A stretch of DNA of 64,000 nt from Paenibacillus pabuli (GTDB lineage Bacteria > Bacillota > Bacilli > Paenibacillales > Paenibacillaceae): assembly GCF_039831995.1 (NCBI RefSeq), contig NZ_JBDOIO010000005.1, positions 186,001 to 250,000 on the forward strand, in the 5' to 3' direction. Positions within the stretch are counted from its first letter, which is position 1, and each line of letters begins with the position of its first letter. The position numbers and the translations under genes are program-made. Shown piece by piece: positions 42,360 to 54,847 of the stretch. The notes below the pieces were generated by a model. That model was not told the DNA's origin. It made no database searches and was given only the letters and a program-made list of their open reading frames with translations.

Positions 42360-43706
42360 TTAAGCCCAAGTCGGTTGTACCTTGAACAAAGGTACTTCTT
42401 CCTCAGCTTTTTCGCTTACAGGCTTAGCTGCGTCCAGTTTCGGTTCTTCAACCGAAATACGGTAGATGTCGGCTCCCAGTCCATTCAGCTTCTCAGCCAG
42501 GTGAACGTAGCCACGGTCGATGTGATGAACACCGCCGACTTCAGTTGTACCTTCAGCAACCAGACCCGCAATAATGAGTGCAGCACCCGCACGCAAATCG
42601 GTAGCTGTAACTTTGGCACCCTTCAGTTTGGCATTACCAGTAATGATGGACGAACGGCCTTCCACTTTGATCTCCGCATTCATCAACTGGAATTCATCCA
42701 CATGCATGAAGCGATTCTCAAACACCGTCTCTGTTACGACACTTGTTCCTTCAGATGCCAGCAAGAGCGCCATCATCTGGGACTGCATGTCAGTAGGGAA
42801 TCCAGGGTATGGTAATGTTTTCACATCTACTGCCTTGAGTGGACGGTCCGCAATAACACGCACCCCATTCTCATCTGGCAGGATGGTTACTCCCATCTCT
42901 TCCATCTTCGCAATAACTGAACCCAGATGGTCGGAGATCGCACCTTCGATGTACACGTCGCCACCGGAAATTGCAGCAGCAGCCATGTAAGTACCTGCTT
43001 CTACCCGATCCGGAATTACCGTGTGCTTCACGCCAGTGAGTTTCTCCACACCCTCGATGCGAATTACCCCGGTACCCGCGCCACGGACTTTGGCACCCAT
43101 TCCGTTAAGGAAGTTAGCCAGATCCACGATCTCAGGTTCTTTTGCCGCATTCTCCAGTACGGTTACACCGTCAGCCAAAGTTGCAGCCATCATAATATTT
43201 TGAGTAGCTCCTACAGAAGCTACATCCAGATAAATTTTAGCACCGCGCAACCGTCCTTGGCTGCGAGCTTCGATATAGCCTTGGCCCAAGCTGATCTCGG
43301 CACCCATGGCTTCAAAACCTTTCAAATGCTGATCAATCGGCCGTGTTCCGATGGCACAACCACCAGGAAGCGAAATTCTTGTATGGCCCATACGCGTCAA
43401 TAAAGGCCCCATGACCAAAAAAGACGCCCGCATTTTACTTACCCACTCATACGGGGCTTCGCAGGAAGTAAGTTTTTCCGCATTTACGGTAATCACTTCG
43501 TCCCGGTATGTAACACCCGCTCCCAGCGATTCCAACACTTTGTTAATCGTCATCACATCGTCTAGAGGAGGCGCGTCAATAATAACGCTTTGTCCTTCTT
43601 CCCCTAGTAGAGAGGCAGCGATGATCGGAAGAACAGAATTTTTAGCGCCGCTAACTTTGACACTTCCGGTCAACCTTTTGCCACCGCGGACGATAAATTT
43701 GCTCAT
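42360..43706 (-). CDS. murA: UDP-N-acetylglucosamine 1-carboxyvinyltransferase MurA
   Basis: 448 residues from the second of two adjacent ATGs (GGAGGG 7 nt upstream). It carries out the first committed step of peptidoglycan synthesis. Lys22 (SGAKNS) and the catalytic Cys117 in [13 protein letters not shown] are present, so it should be sensitive to fosfomycin. The C-terminus carries about 25 extra residues rich in Glu/Lys/Pro. Synteny with spoIID and the atp operon corresponds to murAA. The likely promoter is 320 nt upstream. Confidence 0.96.
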   Translation of the reverse strand: MSKFIVRGGKRLTGSVKVSGAKNSVLPIIAASLLGEEGQSVIIDAPPLDDVMTINKVLESLGAGVTYRDEVITVNAEKLTSCEAPYEWVSKMRASFLVMGPLLTRMGHTRISLPGGCAIGTRPIDQHLKGFEAMGAEISLGQGYIEARSQGRLRGAKIYLDVASVGATQNIMMAATLADGVTVLENAAKEPEIVDLANFLNGMGAKVRGAGTGVIRIEGVEKLTGVKHTVIPDRVEAGTYMAAAAISGGDVYIEGAISDHLGSVIAKMEEMGVTILPDENGVRVIADRPLKAVDVKTLPYPGFPTDMQSQMMALLLASEGTSVVTETVFENRFMHVDEFQLMNAEIKVEGRSSIITGNAKLKGAKVTATDLRAGAALIIAGLVAEGTTEVGGVHHIDRGYVHLAEKLNGLGADIYRISVEEPKLDAAKPVSEKAEEEVPLFKVQPTWA

Positions 43707-44226
43707 CATGGTTCCCTCCGCGCTTTTATTCCCTTTTCTTCATTCCGGAATACGTAAGCCCTCTGTGTTAGAAAGGACTGTTGCTGTGTGTGGAATTTCG
43801 ACATTACCCGGCAAAAAACGCCCTAGATGTCTGTTCAGAAAAGAATTGGTTTATAATCCAAAATTGATGATAACACTTGCCGTGCTGATTGCCTGCAAAC
43901 TTGTAATCAAGGCTTACAGGTCAGCAAAACATCAGGACAGACGGATTGGGATAATTATTAGCCGGTAAATTACCGGGGATCCCGTTTATAACCTCAGGTT
44001 AAAGTGAACAAATGTTAATTCCCTAACTTCCATCATAACATTTTTGAATTGTACGATACAAGCATTTTTACACAAAATCATCTCAATTCAACCAATTACA
44101 CGTCACACATTTTTCTTAATTGTTAGCAGGCGAGTCATACTCTAATTGTTGACACAATCAATCGATGTTATTCGACAATCAGCCTGCATAAAGAACCTAA
44201 CAGATGATTAACCAACCATCTCAGCA
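43707..44226. other. Long murA leader and upstream region
   Basis: About 520 nt without a gene. It contains the murA promoter candidate (44032-44061) and, in the transcribed leader, a perfect palindrome CCGGTAA-A-TTACCGG (43962-43976). No T-rich tract follows the palindrome. Confidence 0.45.
44032..44061 (-). promoter_or_regulatory. Candidate SigA promoter of murA
   Basis: TTGTAT (44056-44061), 18-nt spacer, TATGAT (44032-44037) on the minus strand. It predicts an untranslated leader of about 320 nt. Confidence 0.5.
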
Positions 44227-44484
44227 TTAAAACAAATGACGCAACATTTGGGTCCATGATAAATAATCAATAACGAACCCAGATACGGCATGACCCAGAA
44301 TAATGGCAAGCAATAAATGCAGCAATCTTCCTTGAGCTCCCTTTGGCTGTCTGATGATCAGATCAAGCTTCAGGTTTTGCAGTGCCCACCATGCAAGTGC
44401 TATACATAATAGCGAGACGACAATCGAAACTAACCCATTAGTGCTTAATGACTGGTTCAACTGATTCGTCAGATCAATATCCAT
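44227..44484 (-). CDS. ywzB: DUF1146-family membrane protein (YwzB)
   Basis: 85 residues with two membrane helices (about 18-38 and 56-76) and the family-like stretch ALQNLKLDLIIRQPKGAQGRLLHLLLAIILGHAVSGFVIDYL. In Bacillus ywzB lies between the atp operon and murAA, exactly this position. GGAGG lies 10 nt before the ATG. Function unknown. Confidence 0.85.
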   Translation of the reverse strand: MDIDLTNQLNQSLSTNGLVSIVVSLLCIALAWWALQNLKLDLIIRQPKGAQGRLLHLLLAIILGHAVSGFVIDYLSWTQMLRHLF

Positions 44485-45043
44485 ATATTCATTACCTCCA
44501 CATTTGTTGCAGCCACCAGCGTAATTTTGCTTGTCATCCCTAACTTAAAATCATAAGAATGGTAAGTTCCAGCACAACACAACTGATTCACCGCTGAAGT
44601 ACCCCATATGGAGATCCTTCCTGTTGCCCAATCACCGAGCAGCACAATCTGGCTGTGAATGATCATGGAATTCATCTTCGCAGCTGCAATCTCTGCTGAC
44701 TCTATGGAATATAGGCTCTTTCATCATACATTGTCAATTACATTGATTTCCACTTTGAAAATATTTTAAATTTAAATCATCGGGATTTTGTGACTAAAAC
44801 GACATAAAAGAGCGCTATTTCGATATCGATCTTGTCATTTCCTCGGAAATAATCTGGATTGAACTGGCCAAAAATGGGTCTATTAGTGGTAACTATCACC
44901 ACTACTATAGTCCTATAATATATTCAATATCACACGATCGGTGATCATTGTTTACAAAAATTAACGGAGAATCTACATAAAATCATCCAGTAAATTACGA
45001 TTACTTCAATCTTATATGGAAGATCATCGCTGCGATGCAAAGC
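44485..45043. other. Intergenic region between ywzB and the atp operon
   Basis: About 560 nt. A 207-nt open frame (44469-44675) has no ribosome-binding site and no recognisable sequence, so no gene is called. An inverted repeat TAGTGGT-7 nt-ACCACTA lies at 44884-44904. The rest is AT-rich. Confidence 0.4.
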
Positions 45044-45075
45044 AAAAAAGCCCGGCAGACCAAGCCGCCGGGCTT
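45044..45075 (-). terminator. Intrinsic terminator of the atp operon
   Basis: 9-bp GC-rich stem AAGCCCGGC/GCCGGGCTT with a 10-nt loop and six T on the minus strand, 10 nt past the atpC stop. Confidence 0.93.
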
Positions 45076-45086
45076 CCTTCAATCGT

Positions 45087-45491
45087 TTATTTGCCGTATA
45101 CGTTGATCCGGTTAACCGCTTTTTGCAGAGCAATCTCTGCACGGCGGTGATCAAAGTGGTCCTGGTTGCTTTGGCTGCTGAGACGGCGTTCTGCCCGTTC
45201 CTTCGCTGCACGCGCACGATCCACATCGATATTTTCCGGGAATTCGGCACTTTCTGCGAGAACAACAACCTTATCTTTGCGGACTTCGATAAAGCCGCCG
45301 CCAATAGCGACCTGCTTGTTCTCTTTTCCGTTTTTGATAGTGATCGGTGCAATCTGCAATGGAGTAACCATAGGGATATGACCTGGCAAGATCCCCAGTT
45401 CCCCTTCAATACCACGAGCGATGATGCTATCTACTTGCTCCGAATAGACCAAACGCTCAGGCGTTACGATTTCCAACAAAAAGGTGCTCAA
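45087..45491 (-). CDS. atpC: F1 ATP synthase epsilon subunit
   Basis: 134 residues from a TTG at 45489-45491. The frame is open to 45533, but the ATG in it has the AGGAGGG site touching it, whereas the TTG is 7-8 nt from that site and gives the conserved N-terminus STFLLEIVTPE. The beta-sandwich (GELGILPGHIPMVTPL) and C-terminal helices (RARAAKERAERRL) are present. It is the last gene of the atp operon. Epsilon joins gamma and the c-ring and regulates ATP hydrolysis. Confidence 0.92.
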   Translation of the reverse strand: MSTFLLEIVTPERLVYSEQVDSIIARGIEGELGILPGHIPMVTPLQIAPITIKNGKENKQVAIGGGFIEVRKDKVVVLAESAEFPENIDVDRARAAKERAERRLSSQSNQDHFDHRRAEIALQKAVNRINVYGK

Positions 45492-45554
45492 TTCCATCCC
45501 TCCTGAAACTATCCGAAGGATAGCTCGCTTCATAAGGACAATCCTGGATTCAGA

Positions 45555-46973
<1,419 letters not shown>

Positions 46974-47053
46974 CTACTAGCCTGCTACTTTTGCAAAAAT
47001 AAAGTTCCGTTCGTTCATCTTTGCAGTGCAAGCCTTCATTAAATAAAAAACGG

Positions 47054-47926
47054 TTAGCCTTGTGCTGCGTTGGCACCTGCCACAATTTCCGTAATCTCCT
47101 GCGTGATCGCTGCTTGACGGGCACGGTTGTAAGTCAATGACAAATCGTTAATGAGTTTGGATGCATTTTTGGTTGCATTACCCATCGCCGTCATTTTCGC
47201 ACCCAGCTCACTCGCCTTACCATTCAGAAGCGCACCGTAGATCAATGTCTCCGCATAACGCGGAAGCAAAACTTCCAGTACAGCCTCAGCTGATGGTTCG
47301 TACTCGTAGCTCGCCGTCGGTCCTTCCGCAGCAGTTACCTCAGGTGTTTCCATTGGAAGAAGTTTTTCTACCGTAGGAATCTGGGTCAACGCATTCACAA
47401 AGCGGTTATAACAAATGTACAATTCATCAAATTTAGCCAACTCAAATCCTTGAACAGCCTCGTGTGCAATAGATTTGATGTCTGCAAATGCTGGTGAATC
47501 GGATAGATCCGTTGTAACGGATGCCATCGCAATTTCGCGCCGTCTGAAGTAATCGCGTCCTTTACGCCCAATAACGAACAACTCGTAGTCATCTTGGGAG
47601 TTGTGTCGCTCTTTGAGGGTCAGATTGACCTGACGCAAAACGTTCGCATTGTATCCACCCGCAAGACCGCGGTCCGATGTAATGATCAGGTAAGCTGTCT
47701 TTTTGACCGGACGGCTCTCGAGCATCGGATGCTGGATCCCTTGCGTGCTTGACGCAATACTAGCCACAACTTCTTTCAGTTTCTCCGAATACGGACGGGC
47801 TGCCTCAGCTTTTTCCTGCGCTTTACGCAGTTTTGCAGCTGCAACCATCTCCATTGCTTTGGTGATTTGCTTGGTGCTTTGTACGCTTTTAATTTGCCGC
47901 TTAATTTCGCGCATGCCTTTTGCCAT
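47054..47926 (-). CDS. atpG: F1 ATP synthase gamma subunit
   Basis: 290 residues. N-terminal helix MREIKRQIKSVQSTKQITKAMEMVAAAKLRKAQ and C-terminal helix MTAMGNATKNASKLINDLSLTYNRARQAAITQEI form the rotor coiled coil. GAGGTGGTGA lies before the ATG. The ribosome-binding site is flanked directly by the last of four palindromes in the 200-nt atpA-atpG gap, which could affect how often gamma is translated relative to alpha and beta. Confidence 0.97.
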   Translation of the reverse strand: MAKGMREIKRQIKSVQSTKQITKAMEMVAAAKLRKAQEKAEAARPYSEKLKEVVASIASSTQGIQHPMLESRPVKKTAYLIITSDRGLAGGYNANVLRQVNLTLKERHNSQDDYELFVIGRKGRDYFRRREIAMASVTTDLSDSPAFADIKSIAHEAVQGFELAKFDELYICYNRFVNALTQIPTVEKLLPMETPEVTAAEGPTASYEYEPSAEAVLEVLLPRYAETLIYGALLNGKASELGAKMTAMGNATKNASKLINDLSLTYNRARQAAITQEITEIVAGANAAQG

Positions 47927-47942
47927 GATTTCACCACCTCAA

Positions 47943-48079
47943 AACTTTGACAAAGTCAAAGTTACTTCGTAAGCCCAAACCAGTTTTGACAAAGTCAAAA
48001 CTACATCGTAAGCATAATCTTACTTTGACAGAGCCAAAGTTACTTCGTGCATATTTAAACTTTGAAAGCATCAAAGTTT
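47943..48079 (-). repeat. Four regularly spaced palindromes between atpA and atpG
   Basis: AACTTTGAC-AAA-GTCAAAGTT (47943-47963), AGTTTTGAC-AAA-GTCAAAACT (47982-48002), ACTTTGACAGAGCCAAAGT (48022-48040) and AAACTTTGA-AAGCA-TCAAAGTTT (48057-48079). Their centres are 39, 39 and 37 nt apart. The linkers share ACTTCGTAAGC-like sequence, so this is a tandem repeat of a palindromic unit. Confidence 0.9.
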
Positions 48080-48132
48080 TACATGCAGACATGCGGAATC
48101 GGTTAAACAACTCCGCAGCTGCAATCATCTAT

Positions 48133-49653
<1,521 letters not shown>

Positions 49654-49663
49654 TCACCCCAAT

Positions 49664-50212
49664 CTACTGTACTCGTCTGTTAAAAGACTGCTCAAGACGT
49701 TCGAGCTTGCCAGCCAAGCTGCCGTCATAGATCGTATCGCCAATGGCGACTTTCAATCCGCCCAGCAGAGTCGCATCGACAATGTTCTCGATACGGATCT
49801 TTTTATTCACACGGCCTCCGAATTCACGGGCTACCGCTTCTTTTTCTTCATCATTCAATGCATAAGTCGAGTAAACCCGCGCATCGGCAATGCCGAGCGA
49901 GTCGCCCTCGATCTTCAGATAATCACTCAAAAGAGCTTCCAGCAGTTCAACGCGACCACGCTCAATCAGGAGCAGAACCGTGCGCAGGACAGGTTCGGAC
50001 ACTTTGCCTTCAAGGCTCGCATGAAGCACGTTCCGCTTGGCTTCATCAGAGATGTTCGGAGATACGATGAACTTGATGATCTCGGCATCCCCGGTCAATC
50101 CGCTGACAACCGCACGCAGTTCCTGTTCAACTTCAAGCACCTGCTGCTGCTGGAGAGCGACTTCGAACAATGCTTTCGCATAACGCTTGGCAACAATCGT
50201 ATCGCGGCTCAT
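49664..50212 (-). CDS. atpH: F1 ATP synthase delta subunit
   Basis: 182 residues. N-terminal helical domain (AKRYAKALFEVALQQQQVLEVEQELRAV) and C-terminal domain with GLKVAIGDTIYDGSLAGKLERL, the family end. It overlaps the end of atpF by 4 nt (ATGA), so translation is coupled. Delta connects alpha to the b-subunit stalk. Confidence 0.97.
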   Translation of the reverse strand: MSRDTIVAKRYAKALFEVALQQQQVLEVEQELRAVVSGLTGDAEIIKFIVSPNISDEAKRNVLHASLEGKVSEPVLRTVLLLIERGRVELLEALLSDYLKIEGDSLGIADARVYSTYALNDEEKEAVAREFGGRVNKKIRIENIVDATLLGGLKVAIGDTIYDGSLAGKLERLEQSFNRRVQ

Positions 50213-50697
50213 TGTCGGCCCCCTACCTCATTGAGGTATTGGTTCACAAGTTCTTCTTGTGCTGGACCGTTCTCAACTTCTTTTTTGATCAATTTGGAAG
50301 CAATCTGAACGGAAGCTGTACCCAGTTCGCTGCGAAGCGCTGCAACCGCTTTGTTCTTCTCACTTTCAATTTCACGTACCGCATCGTCTTTCAGACGATT
50401 AGCTTCAGCTTTTGCGTCAGCCAGAATGGACTCAGCCTGTTTGCCGCCCGTTTGTTTGGACTGTTCAATGATGTCGTGAGCTTCCTTGCGCGCTTGCTCC
50501 AGAGCTTGTTTTTGTTCCTCCACATAGGCAATGGCCTGTTCCCGAGTCTGAGCAGCCTCATTCATCTGCGTCAGCACGAGTTCGCGACGTTTTTCCATGA
50601 TGGAGAACAAAGGACCGAAAGCATAACGGCTAAGCAGCCAATATAAAATTGCAAATGCGATAATCGCAAGAAGCGTATTTTCCCATACGAAACTCAA
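50209..50697 (-). CDS. atpF: Fo ATP synthase b subunit
   Basis: 162 residues from a TTG at 50695-50697 (AAGGAG about 7 nt upstream); a GTG at 50704-50706 gives three more residues. One N-terminal membrane helix (ENTLLAIIAFAILYWLLSRY) and a long charged coiled coil (EKRRELVLTQMNEAAQTREQ onward) form the peripheral stalk. Confidence 0.95.
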   Translation of the reverse strand: MSFVWENTLLAIIAFAILYWLLSRYAFGPLFSIMEKRRELVLTQMNEAAQTREQAIAYVEEQKQALEQARKEAHDIIEQSKQTGGKQAESILADAKAEANRLKDDAVREIESEKNKAVAALRSELGTASVQIASKLIKKEVENGPAQEELVNQYLNEVGGRQ

Positions 50698-50811
50698 TCT
50701 GTTCACTCCTTCCTGGAGGTATCCTTGAAACGTTCATCCGCATGAACGGACATTACCTAAAAAGAAGGCGCGGATGGCTATGGCCTTCCCCGCCAAACCT
50801 TATCAATTTAA

Positions 50812-51072
<261 letters not shown>

Positions 51073-51115
51073 TTATTGTTCAGCCTGGTGAAGAAATCTT
51101 CGTCGGGCTTGGAAC

Positions 51116-51934
51116 TTAATGTTCGTCGTGCGTCTCGATGCTCTGTGAAATGTACACCATCATCAAGATTACAAAAACAAATGCCTGGATCGCGCCGATA
51201 AAGATACTAAAGCCTTGCCACACCATCAGCAACGGAATGGCAGCAATTGCGCCAAACACTTTGAATGTAGTCAGCTTCAGGATCGTTGTGATCAGTACCT
51301 CACCCGCGAAGATATTCGCGAATAGACGCATACCGTGTGTCAACAGCTTGGATGCCGTCTCAATCAAGTTGATGGGCAAGAACAAGGCGAATGGCTGAAG
51401 GTAGTGCTTGAGATAACCTCTCGTGTTGCGGAACAATCCGAGTCCATGAGATACCATGAACGCAACAAGCGCCAGTCCCATGGTTACCGATAAATCAGCG
51501 GTAGGTGATTTCCACCATGCCAATTCAACGTGTGGGTGTGCTTCAGGGTCTTTGGCATGCGCTTCTTCAAACGCATCGACCGCTGTAACGATCGGCTGAC
51601 CAAACACCTGCGCATGCTCTGCGCTGTCCACTGCGGTTACTGCCTGGAACGGAAGACCCAGCATGTTACCAACAAAGATGAACATGATCATGGAAAGAGC
51701 GAGAGAGATAAAGTGCTTCCCTTTCTTCATATCCATCGTACTGGAAATCAGATTGCGGACGAATTCTACTGCCCACTCCATAAAATTTTGCAGCTTGCCG
51801 GGATTTTCAACGGACAATCTCCTTGTAGCCAGTACAGCAAAAATAAAAACGAGGGCACCTGTAACAACCAGCATCAACACAACCGATAGATCCAATCGAA
51901 ATCCGCCAAGCATAATAATTGGAGCTTCATGCAT
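51116..51934 (-). CDS. atpB: Fo ATP synthase a subunit
   Basis: 272 residues with about six membrane helices. The essential Arg lies in LTHGMRLFANIFAGE, and the later helix carries IQAFVFVILMMVYISQ. GGGGTGAG precedes the ATG. It forms the proton half-channels against the c-ring. It lies 45 nt after atpI. Confidence 0.96.
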   Translation of the reverse strand: MHEAPIIMLGGFRLDLSVVLMLVVTGALVFIFAVLATRRLSVENPGKLQNFMEWAVEFVRNLISSTMDMKKGKHFISLALSMIMFIFVGNMLGLPFQAVTAVDSAEHAQVFGQPIVTAVDAFEEAHAKDPEAHPHVELAWWKSPTADLSVTMGLALVAFMVSHGLGLFRNTRGYLKHYLQPFALFLPINLIETASKLLTHGMRLFANIFAGEVLITTILKLTTFKVFGAIAAIPLLMVWQGFSIFIGAIQAFVFVILMMVYISQSIETHDEH

Positions 51935-51979
51935 ATTTTTCTCACCCCTTTCTCGACTTGAAAGCTGCAGGACCTAACA

Positions 51980-52357
51980 TCATTCTGCTCTGCGGGAATA
52001 GACAATCCCTATAATCAGTAAGGAAAATTGCGCAATGACCAGACCGCCTGCAACCGCGTATGTATTGAAGTACTGCGGAAAGCGCATCGATATGAATATA
52101 CCGAGCACAGCGAGTGCCGCTCTTGTCAAAAATCCCAGGTTCACACGCTTCAAGTTACCTTCTGCCGCATCATCAGACATTTTCCTTACTTTGTAGCCCA
52201 GGTAAAATGCATTGATCCAGCTAATTCCTGTACCCAGGGCCAGTCCCAAAGCAATTGTCTCCACACGGGGCATAAAGGCCGCTGCGAGAAAACAAATCAT
52301 AAGAAAGTACATGATGAAAACAGTCATCCATCTGCGGTATCTGGTTAGTTCACTCAT
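51980..52357 (-). CDS. atpI: ATP synthase protein I
   Basis: 125 residues from the ATG at 52357 (GGGGGAAAGTG just before; a GTG one codon earlier is possible). It has four membrane helices, with GTGISWINAFYLGYKVRKMSDDA in the middle. AtpI helps assemble the c-ring. It overlaps the small AtpZ-like gene upstream. Confidence 0.85.
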   Translation of the reverse strand: MSELTRYRRWMTVFIMYFLMICFLAAAFMPRVETIALGLALGTGISWINAFYLGYKVRKMSDDAAEGNLKRVNLGFLTRAALAVLGIFISMRFPQYFNTYAVAGGLVIAQFSLLIIGIVYSRRAE

Positions 52358-52604
52358 CACTTTCCCCCATGAATTTTTTCGCGATAAAGTAGATGCTCAC
52401 GCCGCCTGCGGCCAGAAAAAAGAGAACGCTTACGGCGATCCATATTCCGTTACCTCCAATGGTCTTGTCCAACCAGGAGCCAGCGTAATATCCGGCAACA
52501 GCGAGAATGGCAATCTCGATCCCAAAAGCTGTCACGAGTCCCATCGCTTTCCATACGTTATCGTCATGGTTACGGGATGAATTTGGTTTGTTCGAATCGG
52601 CCAT
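52350..52604 (-). CDS. atpZ: AtpZ/AtpI-family small membrane protein
   Basis: 84 residues from the ATG at 52604 (AAGGGTGG upstream; frame open to 52616). Two membrane helices (about 25-45 and 53-75) follow a polar N-terminus. The 'AGYYAGSWLDKTIGG' stretch is typical of AtpZ-like proteins, which help Mg2+ supply or assembly of the ATP synthase. It is the first gene of the operon and starts about 30 nt after the promoter -10 box. Confidence 0.82.
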   Translation of the reverse strand: MADSNKPNSSRNHDDNVWKAMGLVTAFGIEIAILAVAGYYAGSWLDKTIGGNGIWIAVSVLFFLAAGGVSIYFIAKKFMGESDE

Positions 52605-52633
52605 TTTCCACGCCACCCTTGCAATCCCAGTTA

Positions 52634-52663
52634 ATTTTACTGAATGATGAGAGCCTTTGTCAA
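52634..52663 (-). promoter_or_regulatory. SigA promoter of the atp operon
   Basis: Perfect TTGACA (52658-52663), 18-nt spacer, TAAAAT (52634-52639) on the minus strand, ideally placed before the first gene of the operon. Confidence 0.75.
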
Positions 52664-52690
52664 TTGAATGATTTTAGCGTTTTAAAGGGT

Positions 52691-52730
52691 AAAACGACGG
52701 GTTTACAGGCCCCCGGGAGCCCATAAACCC
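52691..52730 (-). terminator. Probable terminator between wecB and the atp operon
   Basis: 12-bp stem GGGTTTATGGGC with GCCTGTAAACCC (two G-U pairs) around a GC loop, followed by a weak T tract on the minus strand. Confidence 0.55.
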
Positions 52731-52791
52731 GCGTAAACCGTACAGTTTAACTGTATGCTGTACCCTTTATGATTCAGTCAGAAAAAACGAA

Positions 52792-53949
52792 TTATTTTTT
52801 GAATTTTCTGTGAAATGATTCCGGACGCTCACTATTTACGCCAAAATGGTGCAAAATCGCATTGACAATTCTTTCCGATGCATGTCCATCACCGTATGGA
52901 TTGGCAGCTTGACTCATGCTTGCATACAGCGTTTCATCCGTAAGCAGAGCTTTGGTCCGTTCATATACACGTTCCTCATCCGTACCCACCAGTTCCAACG
53001 TTCCGGCTTCGATGCCTTCCGGGCGCTCCGTCGTATCCCGCAGAACCAGCACAGGCACACCAAACGAAGGCGCTTCTTCCTGCAAACCGCCTGAATCGGT
53101 CAAAATCAAGTGAGTATGCGGATAAAAGTTATGCAAATCCACCACGTCTAGCGGATCAATTAATTGAATACGGGGGTGATTCCCCAAAATCGCGTGAGCC
53201 GGCTCCTTCACAGCAGGACTTGGATGCACCGGGTACACGATGGCAATGTCTTCGAACTCGTCGGCAATCCGTTTGACGGCCTGGAAAATGTTGCGGTGAG
53301 GCTCGCCTTGGGATTCACGGCGGTGAGCTGTCATCAGCACAAGACGTTTGCCTTGCGCCCATTCAAGTACCGGATGTGTGTAATCCTGCCGTACTGTATA
53401 TTGAAACACATCTGTTACCGTGTTGCCTGTGACATACGTACTAGACTCCGGTTTATTTTCTTTGGCAAGGTTGGAGAAAGACCAATCCGTCGGTGCAAAA
53501 TGCAGGTCTGCAAGCACACCGGTTAACTGGCGATTCATTTCCTCCGGGTACGGAGACAGCTTGTTCCACGTACGAAGGCCTGCCTCTACATGGCCGACCT
53601 GAATTTGCTGCAGAAACGCTGCATAGCTGGCTACAAACGTAGTCAGCGTATCCCCGTGAACAAGCACGATATCGGGTTTCGCTTCACGCAGTACAGGTTC
53701 CAGGCCACCAAGTACACGAATCGTAATTTCATTCAGCGTTTGGCGATCTTTCATCACGTCCAGATCATAGTCCGGTTGAATGTTAAACACCTCAAGAACC
53801 TGATCCAGCATTTGACGATGTTGTGCGGTCACACAGACGATGGATTCGATAGATTCGGGATGTTTCTGAAGTTCCAAAATAAGCGGAGCCATCTTGATGG
53901 CTTCCGGACGAACTCCGAATATCGTCATGACTTTAATTTTCTTGGACAT
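52792..53949 (-). CDS. wecB: UDP-N-acetylglucosamine 2-epimerase (non-hydrolysing)
   Basis: 385 residues. Motifs include TIFGVRPEAIKMAPLI at the start, VHGDTLTTF, GHVEAGLRT, TDSGGLQEEAP and RDTTERPEGIEAGT, all typical of the MnaA/WecB family. It makes UDP-ManNAc, the donor for TagA (28370) and hence the sugar that CsaB pyruvylates. AAGGGGC lies before the ATG. It lies 38 nt after upp, as in Bacillus (upp-mnaA). Confidence 0.95.
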   Translation of the reverse strand: MSKKIKVMTIFGVRPEAIKMAPLILELQKHPESIESIVCVTAQHRQMLDQVLEVFNIQPDYDLDVMKDRQTLNEITIRVLGGLEPVLREAKPDIVLVHGDTLTTFVASYAAFLQQIQVGHVEAGLRTWNKLSPYPEEMNRQLTGVLADLHFAPTDWSFSNLAKENKPESSTYVTGNTVTDVFQYTVRQDYTHPVLEWAQGKRLVLMTAHRRESQGEPHRNIFQAVKRIADEFEDIAIVYPVHPSPAVKEPAHAILGNHPRIQLIDPLDVVDLHNFYPHTHLILTDSGGLQEEAPSFGVPVLVLRDTTERPEGIEAGTLELVGTDEERVYERTKALLTDETLYASMSQAANPYGDGHASERIVNAILHHFGVNSERPESFHRKFKK

Positions 53950-53987
53950 TCAAACAAAGCCCCTTTTCTATTCAGCATGCAGCATGC

Positions 53988-54617
53988 TTATTTAGTGCCG
54001 TACAGACGGTCTCCTGCATCTCCCAGTCCGGGAACGATATAACCGTGATCATCCAGACGATCGTCCAGTGCAGCCACGTAGATGTCCACATCCGGATGCG
54101 CATCCTGAACTGCTTTTACACCTTCAGGTGCTGCAACAAGGTTCATCATTTTGATTTGGGTGCAGCCGCGTTTTTTGAGCACGTCAATCGCAGCAATGGC
54201 AGATCCGCCTGTTGCCAGCATTGGGTCGATGACAATCAGCTCACGCTCCGTCACGTCTGTAGGAAGCTTCGTGTAGTATTCAACAGGCTGCAGTGTTTCC
54301 GGGTCACGGAACAAACCAACATGTCCTACTTTTGCTGCAGGCAGCAGTTTAACAACGCCATCCAGCATACCCAGACCTGCACGCAGAATTGGTACCAGAC
54401 CAAGCATACGTCCGGAAATCACTTTTCCTTTTGTCTCAGCTACAGGTGTTTGCACATCAATGGTCTCCAGCGGAATCTCTCTTGTAATCTCGTACGCCAT
54501 CAGCGTAGCCACTTCATCCACCAATTCGCGGAAATCTTTCGTATTCGTACGCATGTCGCGTATAAACGTCAGTTTGTGTTGAATCAAGGGGTGATCACAT
54601 ATTACTAATTTTCCCAT
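53988..54617 (-). CDS. upp: Uracil phosphoribosyltransferase
   Basis: 209 residues, full length. N-terminal [18 protein letters not shown]-binding segment [15 protein letters not shown] and C-terminal uracil-binding [11 protein letters not shown]. It salvages uracil to UMP. GGAGGG lies about 10 nt before the ATG. It likely shares a transcript with wecB. Confidence 0.97.
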   Translation of the reverse strand: MGKLVICDHPLIQHKLTFIRDMRTNTKDFRELVDEVATLMAYEITREIPLETIDVQTPVAETKGKVISGRMLGLVPILRAGLGMLDGVVKLLPAAKVGHVGLFRDPETLQPVEYYTKLPTDVTERELIVIDPMLATGGSAIAAIDVLKKRGCTQIKMMNLVAAPEGVKAVQDAHPDVDIYVAALDDRLDDHGYIVPGLGDAGDRLYGTK

Positions 54618-54702
54618 CTAATTTGTCCCTCCGGTAAGTTCTTCATGTTCAGCATTTCCAATAATGCCTAATCATCATTCATAGGCCCGATAAATCCTGT
54701 AT

Positions 54703-54711
54703 ATTATATCA
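54703..54711 (-). promoter_or_regulatory. Extended -10 element upstream of upp
   Basis: TGA-TATAAT on the minus strand, a perfect -10 box with the extended TG. The matching -35 region is weak. The predicted leader is about 80 nt. Confidence 0.4.
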
Positions 54712-54772
54712 TCACCTACACCGAATTACACCATCAAAGGACATGTAATCATTACAGAAAACCGAATACTAT

Positions 54773-54813
54773 AAAAAAAGGACCGGAAACTTGGCGTGTT
54801 CCGGTCCTTTTTT
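54773..54813 (-). terminator. Terminator of glyA (symmetrical)
   Basis: Stem AAAAAAGGACCGGAA with TTCCGGTCCTTTTTT around a 9-nt loop; A and T tracts on both sides mean it could work in both directions. Confidence 0.93.
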
Positions 54814-54847
54814 GCTCTAGATGTTAGTCGGTCCCATTCGTGATGGA

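Noticed and set aside
43351..43968. 205-codon plus-strand frame across the murA start
   Set aside because: Mostly the shadow of murA and its leader; the part beyond murA has no ribosome-binding site.
44469..44675. 68-codon minus-strand frame overlapping the ywzB start
   Set aside because: No ribosome-binding site and no resemblance to YwmB, which can occur nearby in Bacillus.
47927..48130. CRISPR-like array between atpA and atpG
   Set aside because: Regular spacing, but the linkers are similar to each other and the repeats are short palindromes; no cas genes. It is a tandem palindromic repeat.
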